From: an uncultured Prevotellaceae bacterium
GTDB lineage: Bacteria > Bacteroidota > Bacteroidia > Bacteroidales > Bacteroidaceae
Assembly (NCBI GenBank): GCA_947169115.1
Contig: CAMVOK010000006.1
Span: forward strand, 62,001 to 126,000
Reading direction: 5' to 3'
DNA: 64,000 nt
This document shows, piece by piece, positions 36,706 through 46,840 of this stretch; the stretch's first letter is position 1; every line of letters starts with the position of its first letter. The notes below the pieces were generated by a model. That model saw only the letters and a list, made by a program, of their open reading frames with translations. It made no database searches and was not told where the DNA came from. The position numbers and the translations under genes were made by a program.

Positions 36706-39700
36706 TCACTTAACCAGCACCTTTTTTGTGGTGCCGTCGCTCATACGCAGAAGGTTCACGCCCCGTTTCATCTTCCCTTGCTGGCGACCGCTAAGGTCAT
36801 AAATACTTTCTACTTTGGTTTCTGAACCTTGAGCTAAAGATATGTCTGACTCGTCCTTCCCTTCGTCAAATATGATACGGAAGGACTTTATCTCCGAAGT
36901 CAGTTCCGCAGTTGGTAGTTTCAAGTATGCCTTACCTGCCTTTAACGCAATACGGCTAAGCACACTATGGAAAATGGGTTCTGTTCTATCATCCAAAGAT
37001 AAAATGAAATTCGTGAAACCTCCCTCATTTGGATATAAATCTATTCCCTCAGTAACGCCAATGAGCAAATTGGCAACTACGGAACTTCCAGAGCCTTCAG
37101 GAATTTCGTAAGTCTTTCCTGTTGTCCCACATAACACAAGTCCAGTCTGGGCTTTCACATTTTTTACACGTGTCAGAGTCAGTTCACCTGTCTGCGTATC
37201 AAAAACTGAAGCTATGTAAGCTTTTAAACCATCCACACCACTAAAATCAAGTGCTTGGGTAGAACAGAATGTGTCATATTCGCCAGACATGGTGATTTTC
37301 CCCGGAATATTCTTTATATTGAGTACTGAGTCAACCTCGGTATCACCATAGTATTTCAATTCAAAGTTGTCCCAGACACACCACAATTTTGTATTTTCCT
37401 TTAATTCCACTCCTAAGGTGATAGTATTATTACTTACTTTCACAAAGATGGGTTCTGTTTTATAATGTCCATTTGAGAAACTCTGCGAGGCCATACTTAA
37501 AGAATACTCTGAATATAAATTCTTAGACAATTGTTGAGTGCCATCATTTATAAACAAGTACGGTAAATGTTTTGAATCGCTACCATCCTGCCTGTAGAAA
37601 CCCTGTGCAGTTAACTCATACACACCATTTGGAACATTATTAAGAGTTTGTGAGAAACGGAAAGGTACATGGTATGATTCGACACAAAAGTTTTCACTTG
37701 GTCCATTATTTTCATGACTAATTGCACCCGGGAATTCCCATTTCCATGCCGAGTAGTATCGATTATTCCGTCCAAGTCCTGGGTCTTGTATAAGAAAAGT
37801 GGCATCAATAGGATTATTACAAGTGGCATTATTCAAATTGCTATGCATCTTGTGCTCAGGAATTATGTACCACTGCGCATTCTCCGAGGTGCCATCGCTC
37901 AGAGTTTTCGAAATTGCGGAGTTTTTACCATCCCATCCATAGTAAGCAGAGTCATTGGCGATTGTGTACACGCCATTGGAGATCTCTTTGATGGAAACGT
38001 GAGCAGCCACATTGATACCTCCATCCATATACTCACCATTAAAGTACCAATCTTGAATTCCATTATTCACTTGACTTTCTATGGTGTATAGTCCGTCGGA
38101 TAGGGTCGCAAGAGTTACGAATTCAGGATGTTTTACCAGAGTGGCTTGTGTGCCCCATGCATTTCCTGCTCCCCAGTACTTGCCAGAGGCTATGTTTTGA
38201 AGGTAAAAACGACCAGTTTCTATAGAAGTGCCACCATCATCTTGTTGTGTTATGGTGCCGAAGTCTTTCCATGGTGATGCTGCCTTATAAGCATCCACAG
38301 ACTCTTGGGGAACATGTAATGTAGCATATTCAACATTTGAATCCATGAATGCATTTTTGTCTGTAAACGGTACATTGGGAGCATTGCAATATACGTCTTT
38401 CAAATTTGAACATTTTCCAAAGGCAATATATTCGATATTGCGTATGCCATCCCCAATGGTAATGGAGTTTAGGCTACTACATCCGTAGAAACAACCATGA
38501 TCGATAAGACTTACATTATCAGGAATCTTTATAGAAGTCAGATTAGAGCACTCACTGAAGGCAAATTGTCCAATTGTTGTCACATTGTTTCCAATGGTTA
38601 TGGATCTCAGATTTGTACAACTATTGAATGTTCCAAAATAGACGTCAGCTATCCTTTTGTTTGAACCTATAGAGGTTACACTATTAGGAATTGTTATAGA
38701 TTGCAAAGCACTACAGCCTTGGAATGAACCAATACCAATAGAAATAACACTGCTTGGGATATTTATAGAGTTTAACTTAGTGCATCCATAAAATGCACAA
38801 TCGCCAATGATTGTTACATCGCTAGGTATAATTGTGTTTTTACAACCATTAATTAGTGTATTGGAGCCTGTTTCTATGATTGCGTTACAATTATTTCGAG
38901 AATCATATGTAATGTTTCCCTTTTCTACAATTATACTTTCAAGATTGTTGCTATTACGTGTCCCCGGATAAAACGCTTGATGCCCTATCTTTTTTACTCC
39001 TGTACCGATTGTGATGGTTTTTATACCATTGCAACCGGAAAAAGCATGATCGCCGATGCTTGTCACGCTGTTGGGGATGGTGATGGAAGTCAGGCCGCTG
39101 CAATCCCAGAACGCATCACTGCCGATGCTTGTCACGCTGTTGGGGATGGTGACGGAGGCCAGGCCGCTGCAATCCCAGAACGCCCAATCTGCTATGCCCA
39201 ATGTACCCTCCTCTAATACAATACTTGTTCCTTCAGGCATAGTTCCTTTATACTTATAGGCAAACTTACCTGCATATACTATCCCATCAGGCTGATTGTT
39301 ATACCATGCTGTATTATAAAACGCACCACGGCCAATGTTTGTCACACTGTTGGGGATTATGACGGAGGTCAGGCCACTGCAATCACAGAACGCACCGGAT
39401 GAAATTGATTTGATGCCATATGGAATTTCGTAGATGCCTTCATAGTTAGTATTCAAATAAGCAAAAACATGTGTGTTGTATACGGAGGTTAGGCCACCGC
39501 AGCCATAGAACGCATTACTGCCGATGCTGGTCACGCTGTTGGGAATGGTGACGGAGGTCAGACCACTGCAATAATAGAACGCATAATCGCCGATGCTGGT
39601 CACGCTGTTGCCGATGGTGACGGAGGTTAGGCTGCTACATTCATAGAACGCATAACTGCCGATGCTGGTCACGCTGTTGCCGATGGTGACGGAGGTCAGG

Positions 39701-40113
39701 CCGCTGCAATCCCAGAACGCATCACTGCCGATGCTGGTCACGCTGTTAGGAATGGTGACGGAGGTCAGGCCCTCGCAGCCATAGAACGCAGCATAGTCAA
39801 TGGTTGTCACGCTGTTGGGGATGGTGATGGAGGTCAGGCTACTGCAACCTCTGAACGCATAATTGTCGATAGTTGTCACGCTGTAGGTCCTGCTGTTGTA
39901 CGTAACAGATTCGGGGATGTTGACACTACCTGTGTATTCGTTGTCATACGAATAGTAAGAACTACCCTGATAAGTTACCGCAACCTTGTAGGGAGAAGAG
40001 GAAGAGATGATTCGGTAATAGATACCATCCACCTCAAAGTCGTGAGCCGAAGCCACACTGGCTGCCATACTCATGAGTATGGTCAGCACAATGGTTAAAT
40101 AATTGTGTTTCAT
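36706..40113 (-). CDS. BspA-like leucine-rich repeat surface protein
   Basis: The 1,135-residue protein begins with a signal peptide ([20 protein letters not shown], then ASA). About 20 LRR_5 repeats of 23 residues (consensus [21 protein letters not shown]) occupy about 60-620. At DNA level this is a 69-bp repeat with several near-identical copies at 39,050-39,850. A carbohydrate-binding-like region (about 640-900, [20 protein letters not shown]) and a beta domain follow. The end is [20 protein letters not shown] plus a short Lys-rich tail, the sorting-like sequence. BspA proteins of Tannerella and Prevotella bind host proteins and other bacteria, so adhesion is the likely role. An unknown membrane protein gene lies 11 bp upstream. 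Confidence 0.88.
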   Translation of the reverse strand: MKHNYLTIVLTILMSMAASVASAHDFEVDGIYYRIISSSSPYKVAVTYQGSSYYSYDNEYTGSVNIPESVTYNSRTYSVTTIDNYAFRGCSSLTSITIPNSVTTIDYAAFYGCEGLTSVTIPNSVTSIGSDAFWDCSGLTSVTIGNSVTSIGSYAFYECSSLTSVTIGNSVTSIGDYAFYYCSGLTSVTIPNSVTSIGSNAFYGCGGLTSVYNTHVFAYLNTNYEGIYEIPYGIKSISSGAFCDCSGLTSVIIPNSVTNIGRGAFYNTAWYNNQPDGIVYAGKFAYKYKGTMPEGTSIVLEEGTLGIADWAFWDCSGLASVTIPNSVTSIGSDAFWDCSGLTSITIPNSVTSIGDHAFSGCNGIKTITIGTGVKKIGHQAFYPGTRNSNNLESIIVEKGNITYDSRNNCNAIIETGSNTLINGCKNTIIPSDVTIIGDCAFYGCTKLNSINIPSSVISIGIGSFQGCSALQSITIPNSVTSIGSNKRIADVYFGTFNSCTNLRSITIGNNVTTIGQFAFSECSNLTSIKIPDNVSLIDHGCFYGCSSLNSITIGDGIRNIEYIAFGKCSNLKDVYCNAPNVPFTDKNAFMDSNVEYATLHVPQESVDAYKAASPWKDFGTITQQDDGGTSIETGRFYLQNIASGKYWGAGNAWGTQATLVKHPEFVTLATLSDGLYTIESQVNNGIQDWYFNGEYMDGGINVAAHVSIKEISNGVYTIANDSAYYGWDGKNSAISKTLSDGTSENAQWYIIPEHKMHSNLNNATCNNPIDATFLIQDPGLGRNNRYYSAWKWEFPGAISHENNGPSENFCVESYHVPFRFSQTLNNVPNGVYELTAQGFYRQDGSDSKHLPYLFINDGTQQLSKNLYSEYSLSMASQSFSNGHYKTEPIFVKVSNNTITLGVELKENTKLWCVWDNFELKYYGDTEVDSVLNIKNIPGKITMSGEYDTFCSTQALDFSGVDGLKAYIASVFDTQTGELTLTRVKNVKAQTGLVLCGTTGKTYEIPEGSGSSVVANLLIGVTEGIDLYPNEGGFTNFILSLDDRTEPIFHSVLSRIALKAGKAYLKLPTAELTSEIKSFRIIFDEGKDESDISLAQGSETKVESIYDLSGRQQGKMKRGVNLLRMSDGTTKKVLVK

Positions 40114-40124
40114 AGTTGTATTTT

Positions 40125-40889
40125 TTAATTTCTTTTGTAAGCTCTATTGTGAATGGATAAATAAATATTTTTTAAATCCTCATGTAATAAGATAACGTCC
40201 GAGAAAAACATAGTAAGGCTTTCTTTAATAAAGTATCTTTCCATATATTCCTTATCTTTAATCTGTTCGAATAAATTAGAATGCCTTACGTTAAGAATAC
40301 ATTTAAGTTCTTTTGAAGATAGTGCGACTTCATAGGTAAAGACCTCATCTAAATATCCAATGACGTTATTTCTAAAAGAAGTAAGTTCATTTAAAAAGGG
40401 CTTTAATGTATAATAACTCTTATCTTTATTCTCGGCGTGTGTTATGGTATTTTTAACAGCGTTTACTAGAAAATCACTTGGCCTATCCCATTCGAACTGA
40501 CCTGTAAAGAAATAAGACAGTTCCGAAAACTCATCTATGGCACGACGAAGTTTATCGCATAGGAATGGTAAAAAAATTTGACCACGTCTTCCTGATGGAA
40601 TCGTTACAGTTAAGAAATAGATGAAAAGACCAGTAAAATAACTATAACTTAATGCTTTAATACCTCCCTCATGTTTGTGAATTTTATTTAATACATCATT
40701 CATAATCACTTGCAGGTAAGATATGTCAAACTCTTGTATATATGTCAATAAGTAAGCAATTAAGAGCAGCCCCCCTAAAAGCCATGCTAAAAATTCATAG
40801 CCGCTCATTCTGTAATAGATGAAGTAAACAAAGGGGCGTATGCTTTCTTGCTTGCTTCCTCTCTTTTTTCCTTGTATCAATTTTTTCAT
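40125..40889 (-). CDS. membrane protein of unknown function upstream of the BspA-like gene
   Basis: I start at [20 protein letters not shown] (ATG 40887-40889); an in-frame ATG four codons earlier is possible. The 254-residue protein has a basic N-terminus and two hydrophobic segments (about 30-55, [17 protein letters not shown], and about 85-105, [14 protein letters not shown]). A mostly helical, charged cytoplasmic part follows ([34 protein letters not shown]). I do not recognise the family. The gene is visibly richer in A and T than its neighbours and lies beside many mobile-looking repeats, so transfer is possible. It ends 11 bp before the BspA-like gene and may be in the same transcript. 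Confidence 0.6.
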   Translation of the reverse strand: MKKLIQGKKRGSKQESIRPFVYFIYYRMSGYEFLAWLLGGLLLIAYLLTYIQEFDISYLQVIMNDVLNKIHKHEGGIKALSYSYFTGLFIYFLTVTIPSGRRGQIFLPFLCDKLRRAIDEFSELSYFFTGQFEWDRPSDFLVNAVKNTITHAENKDKSYYTLKPFLNELTSFRNNVIGYLDEVFTYEVALSSKELKCILNVRHSNLFEQIKDKEYMERYFIKESLTMFFSDVILLHEDLKNIYLSIHNRAYKRN

Positions 40890-40993
40890 ACACACAACCA
40901 TTTTCCTACTCCGACCTCTCCCTGGTCGCAGCGGTTAAACATTATTAAAATATGGAAACAAAAGACGTGGGAGAAAAATCCTATTTGCTCACC

Positions 40994-41150
40994 CTGTTGT
41001 CTCGGCCTTCGCATTGCCACTCATTAAGGATAAACAACTCCATCTGCCCACGTCACAGCATATTATATATAGGTATATAATACACCCTACGTGGACGCTT
41101 CGTTGCGTAATCTTCTTAATGAGTTTCAAGTTGCGAAGTTGAGACAACAG
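40994..41150. mobile_element. ~157-bp imperfect palindrome, possible MITE
   Basis: The left end CTGTTGTCTC-GGC-CTTCGCA ... ACTCATTAAG (40994-41028) is matched in reverse complement by the right end (41115-41150: CTTAATGAGT ... TGCGAAGTTGAGACAACAG). Inner segments CCACGT and ACGTGG also pair, and the centre is TATTATATA-TAGG-TATATAATA (41061-41082). The whole block folds on itself with small bulges. No transposase ORF and no clear target duplication is present. Confidence 0.55.
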
Positions 41151-41385
41151 AAGAAAACGTTCAGAAAACGTCCTTTGCCACGGCCGAAGCCGAGGCGTTC
41201 CAATATGTTAGCCAACAGGGACACGTCCCGTACTGGCAGACCCCACCACCCCACAGAGCAGACGGAGTCTCGGGGACAAAGATACAAAGAAAAGATAAAA
41301 ATGAAAAGAGAAAAGAGATTTTTTTAATGCTTAATGTATAATGCATCGCTCCAGCTTGCTGGCTTTCAGAGTGTAACAGGGATAG

Positions 41386-41433
41386 TAATCGGACGCCCAT
41401 AGGGCTACGCTTGCGTAGCATCGCGGAGCAAGA
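41386..41433 (+). repeat. family B element (TAATCGGACGCCC ... GGAGCAAGAA)
   Basis: TAATCGGACGCCCATAGGGC, then TACGCTTGCGTAGCATC, then GCGGAGCAAGAATG. The element contains the palindrome CTACGC-TTGC-GTAG. This copy stands between the possible MITE and family A copy 3. A GC-rich palindrome (41525-41546) separates it from copy 3. Confidence 0.8.
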
Positions 41434-41548
41434 ATGCATAATAGACTGCGAACTAATCCCTTATGTATCGGTGCAACATACATTCCTTTTGACGCAACTT
41501 TGCCCCTTGACGCTACCACCCCTGCCCCTCCTCCCCGGAGGAGGGGAG

Positions 41549-41769
41549 TTTGATTGGTACAACCATCATGGATTGATTGCTGCAACCATCATCCTTTGAT
41601 TGGGGCAATCATCATGCTTTGATTGCCTGAACCATCATGTGTTGATTGGGGCAACCATCATGCTTTGATTGCACGAACCAAGGATTACGAATTAGTGGGC
41701 AACGCCTCCGAGCGTTGCAGGATAGATGGTTGACTTTTTTCCTGCAACGCTCGGAGGCGTTGCCCACTA
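41549..41769. repeat. repeat family A, copy 3 (complete)
   Basis: Five to six 23-bp units (CAACCATCAT, variable, TTGATTG) are followed by the junction GGATTACGAATTAGTGGGC. A 29-bp perfect inverted repeat ends it, with arms 41693-41721 and 41741-41769 and a loop ending in TTTTTT. The T-run in the loop makes this copy unlikely to act as an ordinary terminator in the plus direction. Confidence 0.9.
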
Positions 41770-41787
41770 TCTTCAACTACAGAGCAG

Positions 41788-41918
41788 GGTGAAGGATTAA
41801 GGATTAAGGGTGAAGGATTAAGGATTAAGGGTGAAGGATTAAGGATTAAGGGTGAAGGGTGAAAGGTGTAATCGGACGCCCGTTAGGGCTACGCTTGCGT
41901 AGAGGAACGGAGCAAGAA
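41788..41918 (+). repeat. heptad tract followed by a family B element
   Basis: A 21-bp unit (GGATTAA, GGATTAA, GGGTGAA) repeats three times at about 41791-41862. After a purine stretch, a family B copy begins at 41869 (TAATCGGACGCCCGTTAGGG) and ends with GGAGCAAGAA at about 41918. Confidence 0.8.
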
Positions 41919-42010
41919 GAGTTAAGGGTTAAGGGTGAAGAGCAAATGGAAAATAATAAATAATAAATGATAAATGATAAATAATAAACAACGTGAATTC
42001 TTGCCGTGCA

Positions 42011-42062
42011 AGTGGCTGGTTTACCGCTTGCGTAGACTACGGAGCAAGCGGTAAACCGATTA
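42011..42062. repeat. family B variant with GCGGTAAACC ends
   Basis: GGTTTACCGCTTGCGTAG and CTACGGAGCAAGCGGTAAACC are inverted around a short centre, followed by GATTACG. A related variant occurs at 58,549. It lies 57 bp after the stop of the ATPase gene, on the downstream side. Confidence 0.7.
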
Positions 42063-42118
42063 CGACGACACAAATCATTTTCGTCGAGTTTACGTTATAT
42101 AATTGTGCGACAGAGGTT

Positions 42119-43282
42119 TTAGTAAATGAGACCAAACATCCATAGGGGAATGCGGTTGCCATGTCCCACTTCGATATCATCCACCGCAAGGAAACTATCG
42201 GGAACATCAGCAATCTGTTCAAAAGATTTTCCTTTTCCACCTACTTCAAACAGATATTTGCGATTAACAAGGAAGTCTCCTTTGCATGGATAATTGATAA
42301 TGGCCACAGCAGAGAGTTGATTGATGAAGAAAGTTTCACGGAGCGTACCCTTATCCGTTCGTTCTGTGAGTGCATGCATGAGGTTCGGATTGTTTAAGTA
42401 AATCTTGTTAGGTTTAACAAGATGCTGGAATTCCTTAGCTTCAGTTGCAAGGAGTTTCAACAAACCTGCACGCTGTAACTGGTTCAGCATTTTCAGCCCC
42501 TGCTCTCTATTCGTTTCCAATATGCTATACAATTCATTCATTTTGGGAGTCTGTGGTACACGCTCTGCAAGTATCATTAACATACGTCGCAGTTTTTGTA
42601 TTGTGGAATATGTAACATCCTCTACAGCAGGAACGTCCTCGTTAAGTACAGCATAAACCACTTTTTTAAGCCGATCAGAGAAGCCGTCACGTTCTTCTTT
42701 GTAGAATGGATAATAACCATATTCAAGATATTTCTCAAAAAGAGGCAGTATCTTTACTTGAGAGGTTATCTGCATGCCAATGTTTACATGTTCAACAAGC
42801 AACCTCTCAAGTGGAACAACAGGATAGTTAATACCAGCCTCGAAAGCAAGAAACTCCCTGAATGAAAGTCCATGAAGGCTATAGTCCGCCATGCGACGTG
42901 ACAAGTCTGCCTTACTATAATCTATCTTCAGCATTGAAGCCCCAGTGAATGCCACATGCAAATCGGGATATTCGTCATAAATGTTTTTGATAAGCGTCTG
43001 CCACGAAGGGTATTTGTGCACTTCATCAATAAACAAATGTGTGCCACCGTGTGTATAGTGGTACTCCACGACTTCCGACAATGAATGATTGGCAAACCAC
43101 AGGTTGTCAAGTGATACATAGAGAGCTTTCTCAGGATTTTGCGAGAAATGCTCCTTTATCGTTTGTAGGAGCATGGTTGTTTTACCGACACCTCTGGCTC
43201 CCTTGATGGCTATCAGTCGGTTATTCCAATTGACTTTATTGTATAGATAGCGGTGGAATGTTGTCGAGGTCTGTCCCACCAA
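42119..43282 (-). pseudogene. AAA_14/DUF4143 ATPase gene, likely with a nonsense codon near its start
   Basis: The 387-residue frame encodes an AAA ATPase of the class found widely in Bacteroidota. Walker A is IKGARGVGKTTMLL, Walker B is THLFIDEVHKY, the sensor segment is VAFTGASMLKI, and a winged-helix/DUF4143 part with a nuclease-like C-terminus follows. The open frame starts only at a TTG (43280-43282) or GTG. An in-frame ATG lies 45 bp upstream (43325-43327), at the right distance from a TATCTTTG box (43364-43357), but reads ATG GAA TAA. Relatives usually have about 15 residues before this point, so a C-to-T change at codon 3 (CAA to TAA) is the simplest explanation. Translation from TTG or GTG could still give a nearly full protein. 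Confidence 0.6.
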
Positions 43283-43520
43283 TCTTAAAGATGTCCGGTA
43301 TAAACCGCTGATTGACGATTATTCCATTTGTTCTATATTATTAGTATTTGACAATGCAAAGATACAAATGAATCTTTAAAAGGCTAAATTTGACAGAAAA
43401 AAAACTTTGGAAAGTCTTTTTTAGAAGGCGTATTATTGTATATTTTCTATTATTGCCTTAATTATCGTGCGAGCATAAGCAAAGTCAGAAGAATAAGCGA
43501 ATGGTTCCAACATATTACAC

Positions 43521-43561
43521 GCAATGGGGATGTGTCTGATTGTTTGACACATCCCCATTGC
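43521..43561. terminator. 16-bp perfect hairpin downstream of aspS
   Basis: GCAATGGGGATGTGTC (43521-43536) pairs with GACACATCCCCATTGC (43546-43561) around a 9-nt loop. It lies 52 bp after the aspS stop on the minus strand. No strong U-run follows, so termination is likely but not certain. The rest of the 43,283-43,612 gap holds only the ATPase promoter region. Confidence 0.6.
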
Positions 43562-43612
43562 ATGAAACGATGATATGATTTCTGTATATCCTTGCAAAGA
43601 AAGATATAAAGA

Positions 43613-45373
43613 TTATTCCTTCGGCAGCTCAACCTGCAAGTGGAGCTCGTCCAGCTGCGACTGGTCGATGACGCCTGGTGCATCCAGCATCACGTCGCGA
43701 CCAGAGTTGTTCTTCGGGAAGGCTATGCAGTCGCGAATCGAATCGAGCTGGGCAAAGAGGCTCACAAAGCGGTCCAGTCCGTAGGCCAGTCCACCATGAG
43801 GAGGTGCACCGTACTTGAAGGCATTCATGAGGAAGCCGAACTTCTGCTGAGCCTGTTCGGGCGTGAAGCCGAGAATCTCGAATATCTTCTGTTGCAGTTT
43901 GGCATCGTGAATACGGATGCTGCCACCACCGACTTCCACACCATTGATGACCATATCGTAGGCATTTGCGCGAACACTTGCCGGGTCGGTATCGAGCAGA
44001 GGTATGTCCTCCGGCTTCGGGCTGGTAAACGGATGGTGCATAGCCATCAGGCGCTGCTCCTCGTCGCTCCACTCATACATGGGGAAGTCGATGACCCAGA
44101 GGCAAGAGAACTTATCCTTCGGACGGAGACCCATGCGGCTACCCATCTCAAGGCGCAGTTCACAGAGTTGCTTGCGAGCCTTCAAGGTGTCGGGACCAAA
44201 GATGATAAGGATAAGGTCGCCAGACTTGGCATTCATCGCCTGTTTCAGATTCTCCAAAACTTCGGGCGAGTAGAACTTATCGACACTGGACTTCAGTGTG
44301 CCATCCTCTCCTACCCTTGCATACACGAGACCCTTGGCACCAATCTGCGGACGACGCACAAAGTCGGTCAGCTGGTCGAGTTGCTTGCGGGTGTAAACGG
44401 CTTGTCCCTCACAGCAAATGCCACCGATGTACTCGGCCTCGTTGAAGACCGAGAACTCGCCTGTACCCTTCAGCACGTCCATCAGTTCCACAAACTTCAT
44501 GTCGAAGCGGGTATCAGGCTTATCACTTCCGTAATACTTCATGGCATCTGCCCACGTCATGCGAGGCAGGGCGGGAATGTCGATTCCAAGAATCGTCTTG
44601 AAGAGGTGGCGGCTCATACCCTCGAAAGTCTGAAGGATATCCTCCTGCTCCACAAACGACATTTCACAATCTATCTGCGTAAACTCAGGCTGGCGGTCGG
44701 CACGCAGGTCTTCGTCGCGGAAACACTTCACTATCTGGAAGTAACGGTCCATGCCGGCAACCATCAGTAACTGCTTCAGTGTCTGCGGACTCTGGGGCAG
44801 TGCATAGAACTGACCGGGGTTCATGCGCGAGGGAACAACGAAGTCGCGTGCTCCCTCTGGGGTCGAGTTCACCAGTACTGGCGTTTCTATCTCCATAAAG
44901 CCCTGCTCGTCGAGGTAGCGACGAACCTCAAAGGCAAACTTATGTCTCAGTTCCAGATTGCGGCGCACTGGGGTACGTCGCAGGTCAAGGTAGCGATACT
45001 TCATGCGCAAGTCATCGCCGCCGTCGCTCTGGTCTTCTATCGTGAATGGCGGAACGGCACTTTCGTTCAGCACTGTCAAGCGACGGACGATAATCTCCAC
45101 ATCGCCCGTAGGCAGGTTCTGGTTCTTGCTCTGACGCTCGCTCACTTCGCCCGTAGCCTGAATGACCCATTCGCGTCCCAGCCTGTTGGCCTCACCGCAA
45201 AGAGCGGCATCCGTGGCCTCGTCAAAAACAAGTTGGGTAATGCCATAGCGATCCCTAAGATCAACGAATGTCATTCCACCCATCTTTCTCGTGCGCTGAA
45301 CCCATCCGCTCAGCGTCACGCTCTCTCCTACATTGGCCAGCCGAAGCTCGCCACAAGTCTTAGTCCTATACAT
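43613..45373 (-). CDS. aspS: aspartyl-tRNA synthetase
   Basis: This class II synthetase charges tRNA-Asp. The 586-residue length and the bacterial-type GAD insertion fit AspS. The N-terminal OB-fold anticodon-binding domain (about 1-110) includes [20 protein letters not shown]. Motif 2 is [18 protein letters not shown], and motif 3 is [12 protein letters not shown] near the C-terminus. The tetrad of conserved residues in GGSIRIHD is present. I see no sign of the non-discriminating archaeal type. The gene has its own promoter inside the end of gph and is followed by a hairpin. Confidence 0.97.
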   Translation of the reverse strand: MYRTKTCGELRLANVGESVTLSGWVQRTRKMGGMTFVDLRDRYGITQLVFDEATDAALCGEANRLGREWVIQATGEVSERQSKNQNLPTGDVEIIVRRLTVLNESAVPPFTIEDQSDGGDDLRMKYRYLDLRRTPVRRNLELRHKFAFEVRRYLDEQGFMEIETPVLVNSTPEGARDFVVPSRMNPGQFYALPQSPQTLKQLLMVAGMDRYFQIVKCFRDEDLRADRQPEFTQIDCEMSFVEQEDILQTFEGMSRHLFKTILGIDIPALPRMTWADAMKYYGSDKPDTRFDMKFVELMDVLKGTGEFSVFNEAEYIGGICCEGQAVYTRKQLDQLTDFVRRPQIGAKGLVYARVGEDGTLKSSVDKFYSPEVLENLKQAMNAKSGDLILIIFGPDTLKARKQLCELRLEMGSRMGLRPKDKFSCLWVIDFPMYEWSDEEQRLMAMHHPFTSPKPEDIPLLDTDPASVRANAYDMVINGVEVGGGSIRIHDAKLQQKIFEILGFTPEQAQQKFGFLMNAFKYGAPPHGGLAYGLDRFVSLFAQLDSIRDCIAFPKNNSGRDVMLDAPGVIDQSQLDELHLQVELPKE

Positions 45374-45384
45374 TTTATATAATT

Positions 45385-45450
45385 ACGAAGTATTGAATTA
45401 CGAATTACGAAAGTTACGAAGTACGATTTACGAGTTACGAATTACGAAAT
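45385..45450. repeat. ATTACGA heptad repeats upstream of aspS
   Basis: Units ATTACGA, AGTTACGA, TTTACGA and GTTACGA recur eight or nine times, mostly with a 7-bp period. They lie between the aspS promoter and its start codon, so they form its 5' leader. Confidence 0.75.
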
Positions 45451-45457
45451 GTAGTTG

Positions 45458-45488
45458 CAAAGGTACGAAACTATTTCAATATCTCCAA
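45458..45488 (-). promoter_or_regulatory. aspS promoter
   Basis: On the minus strand TACCTTTG (45465-45458) is preceded by TTG (45488-45486) with a 20-bp spacer. The -33 box lies within the last codons of gph. The leader to the aspS ATG is about 80 nt and filled with heptads. Confidence 0.65.
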
Positions 45489-46127
45489 GAGTTCGCTCGG
45501 ATGATTGATAAACACCCGTGCGCCAGCCTCCAGAAGCACGTCTCTATCGCGGAAGCCCCACAAGACCGAGACACAAGGCAAGCCACTGTTGCGTGCCGTT
45601 GCCACGTCCACCTCGCTGTCTCCCACATACACAGCCTCCTCCCTGGTCGTACCCAGTGCTTTCAAAGCCAGTTCCACCATGTCCGGCGCAGGTTTCAGAG
45701 GCACACCGTCGCGCTGACCGATGGCCACATCTATCCAGTCGTCGAAGAAACGCTCCCGCAACTCATCCACACCAGCCTGTAGCTTGTTGCTCACCACAGC
45801 AGTCTTGTAACCACGCTGGCGAACCGCCTGCAACATCTCAGCCACCCCTTCGTAGAGGCGCGTATTATCCTGGCAATGTTCCAGATAGTGCTTTTGGAAG
45901 ATGGCAAAGCAACGGTCTGTTGCGACTGGGTCGCAACTTACAAAACGACATGGTACAGAGCGCTCCACAAGCCGCCTCACTCCGTTGCCCACGAAGCTTC
46001 TCACCTCCTCCAGCGACCGTTCCGGCCACCCCATCTGCCGCAAGGCATAGTTCACACTGTCACAGAGGTCCTGCAACGTGTACGTCAGCGTACCATCCAA
46101 GTCAAAGATTATTGCCTTAACCGACAT
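45471..46127 (-). CDS. gph: HAD-family phosphoglycolate phosphatase-like hydrolase
   Basis: The expected reaction is dephosphorylation of 2-phosphoglycolate or another small phosphate ester. The 218-residue protein has HAD motif I IIFDLDGTLTYT (nucleophile Asp9), motif II AVVSNK and motif III/IV VYVGDSEVDVATARN, with the alpha-helical cap (about 15-85) of the Gph/PGMB group. The substrate is not settled by sequence; other small-cap HAD phosphatases look alike. Its start overlaps the ribE stop by 11 bp, so it is translated from the same transcript as ribE. Confidence 0.85.
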   Translation of the reverse strand: MSVKAIIFDLDGTLTYTLQDLCDSVNYALRQMGWPERSLEEVRSFVGNGVRRLVERSVPCRFVSCDPVATDRCFAIFQKHYLEHCQDNTRLYEGVAEMLQAVRQRGYKTAVVSNKLQAGVDELRERFFDDWIDVAIGQRDGVPLKPAPDMVELALKALGTTREEAVYVGDSEVDVATARNSGLPCVSVLWGFRDRDVLLEAGARVFINHPSELLEILK

Positions 46128-46722
46128 ACGCCATCATGCGGCTAAGGTACTTCCCGATGATGTCGAACTCAAGGTTTACTACCGTGCCAACCTTGATATC
46201 GTGGAAGTTCGTATTCTCGAAGGTGTAGGGAATGATACAAACCTCGAACGTATCATCCGTCGGACGGCAAACCGTCAGACTAACGCCGTTCACCGTCACA
46301 CTGCCTTTGTCCACGGTTACATAGCCCCGTCGGGCCATCTCACGGGAAGCCTCGTAACGGAAACGGAAAACGTAGCTTCCCTGCTGATCCTCCACACTGA
46401 TGCACTGTGCCGTGGTATCGACATGACCTTGCACGATATGCCCGTCGAGCCTACCGTTCATCATCATCGATCGCTCCACATTCACCTCATCGCCCACACG
46501 AAGCAATCCCAGGTTGCTACGCTCCAAAGTCTCGCGCATCGCCGTCACCGTGTAGGTGTCGTCGGTAAGGCGCACTACGGTGAGACACACGCCATTGTGT
46601 GCCACACTTTGGTCTATCTTCAACTCCCCGACAAAGGAGCACGTCAAGGTAAAGTGCAGATTGTCGAGTTCTTTCTCTATGGCCACTACGCGGGCCGTTT
46701 CTTCTACTATTCCGGAAAACAT
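46117..46722 (-). CDS. ribE: riboflavin synthase alpha chain
   Basis: The enzyme dismutates two molecules of 6,7-dimethyl-8-ribityllumazine into riboflavin. The 201-residue protein opens with the diagnostic MFSGIVEETARV. It contains the two homologous lumazine-binding barrels (about 1-95 and 97-190), each with a 'xxVNGVSLTV' or 'VAHNGVCLTV' motif. The C-terminus forms the trimerisation helix. It is the first gene of ribE-gph and has a promoter back to back with that of guaA. No FMN riboswitch is visible in the 112-bp gap. Confidence 0.95.
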   Translation of the reverse strand: MFSGIVEETARVVAIEKELDNLHFTLTCSFVGELKIDQSVAHNGVCLTVVRLTDDTYTVTAMRETLERSNLGLLRVGDEVNVERSMMMNGRLDGHIVQGHVDTTAQCISVEDQQGSYVFRFRYEASREMARRGYVTVDKGSVTVNGVSLTVCRPTDDTFEVCIIPYTFENTNFHDIKVGTVVNLEFDIIGKYLSRMMAYVG

Positions 46723-46750
46723 ATAACCTTATTAATTGAAACAACGGACA

Positions 46751-46781
46751 CAAAGGTACTAAATTAATTGACAATTGACAA
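46751..46781 (-). promoter_or_regulatory. ribE promoter
   Basis: On the minus strand TACCTTTG (46758-46751) is preceded by TTG (46781-46779) with a 20-bp spacer. Its -33 box is one half of a CAATTG palindrome whose other half serves guaA. Confidence 0.65.
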
Positions 46782-46811
46782 TTGATAATTGACAATTATT
46801 TCGTATTTTTG
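46782..46811 (+). promoter_or_regulatory. guaA promoter
   Basis: TTG at 46782-46784, a 19-bp spacer and TATTTTTG at 46804-46811 fit the consensus. The start codon is at 46841, a 5' leader of about 25 nt. Confidence 0.65.
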
Positions 46812-46840
46812 CGTCGAATTAACCGTAACACCCATTGTTT

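Noticed and set aside
41091-41327. A 78-codon Lys/Arg-rich plus-strand frame
   Set aside because: It starts inside the imperfect palindrome, has no promoter or conserved features, and its composition follows the repeats.
46723-46840. FMN riboswitch upstream of ribE
   Set aside because: The gap is only 112 bp to guaA, is filled with AT-rich heptads and contains none of the conserved RFN-element blocks.
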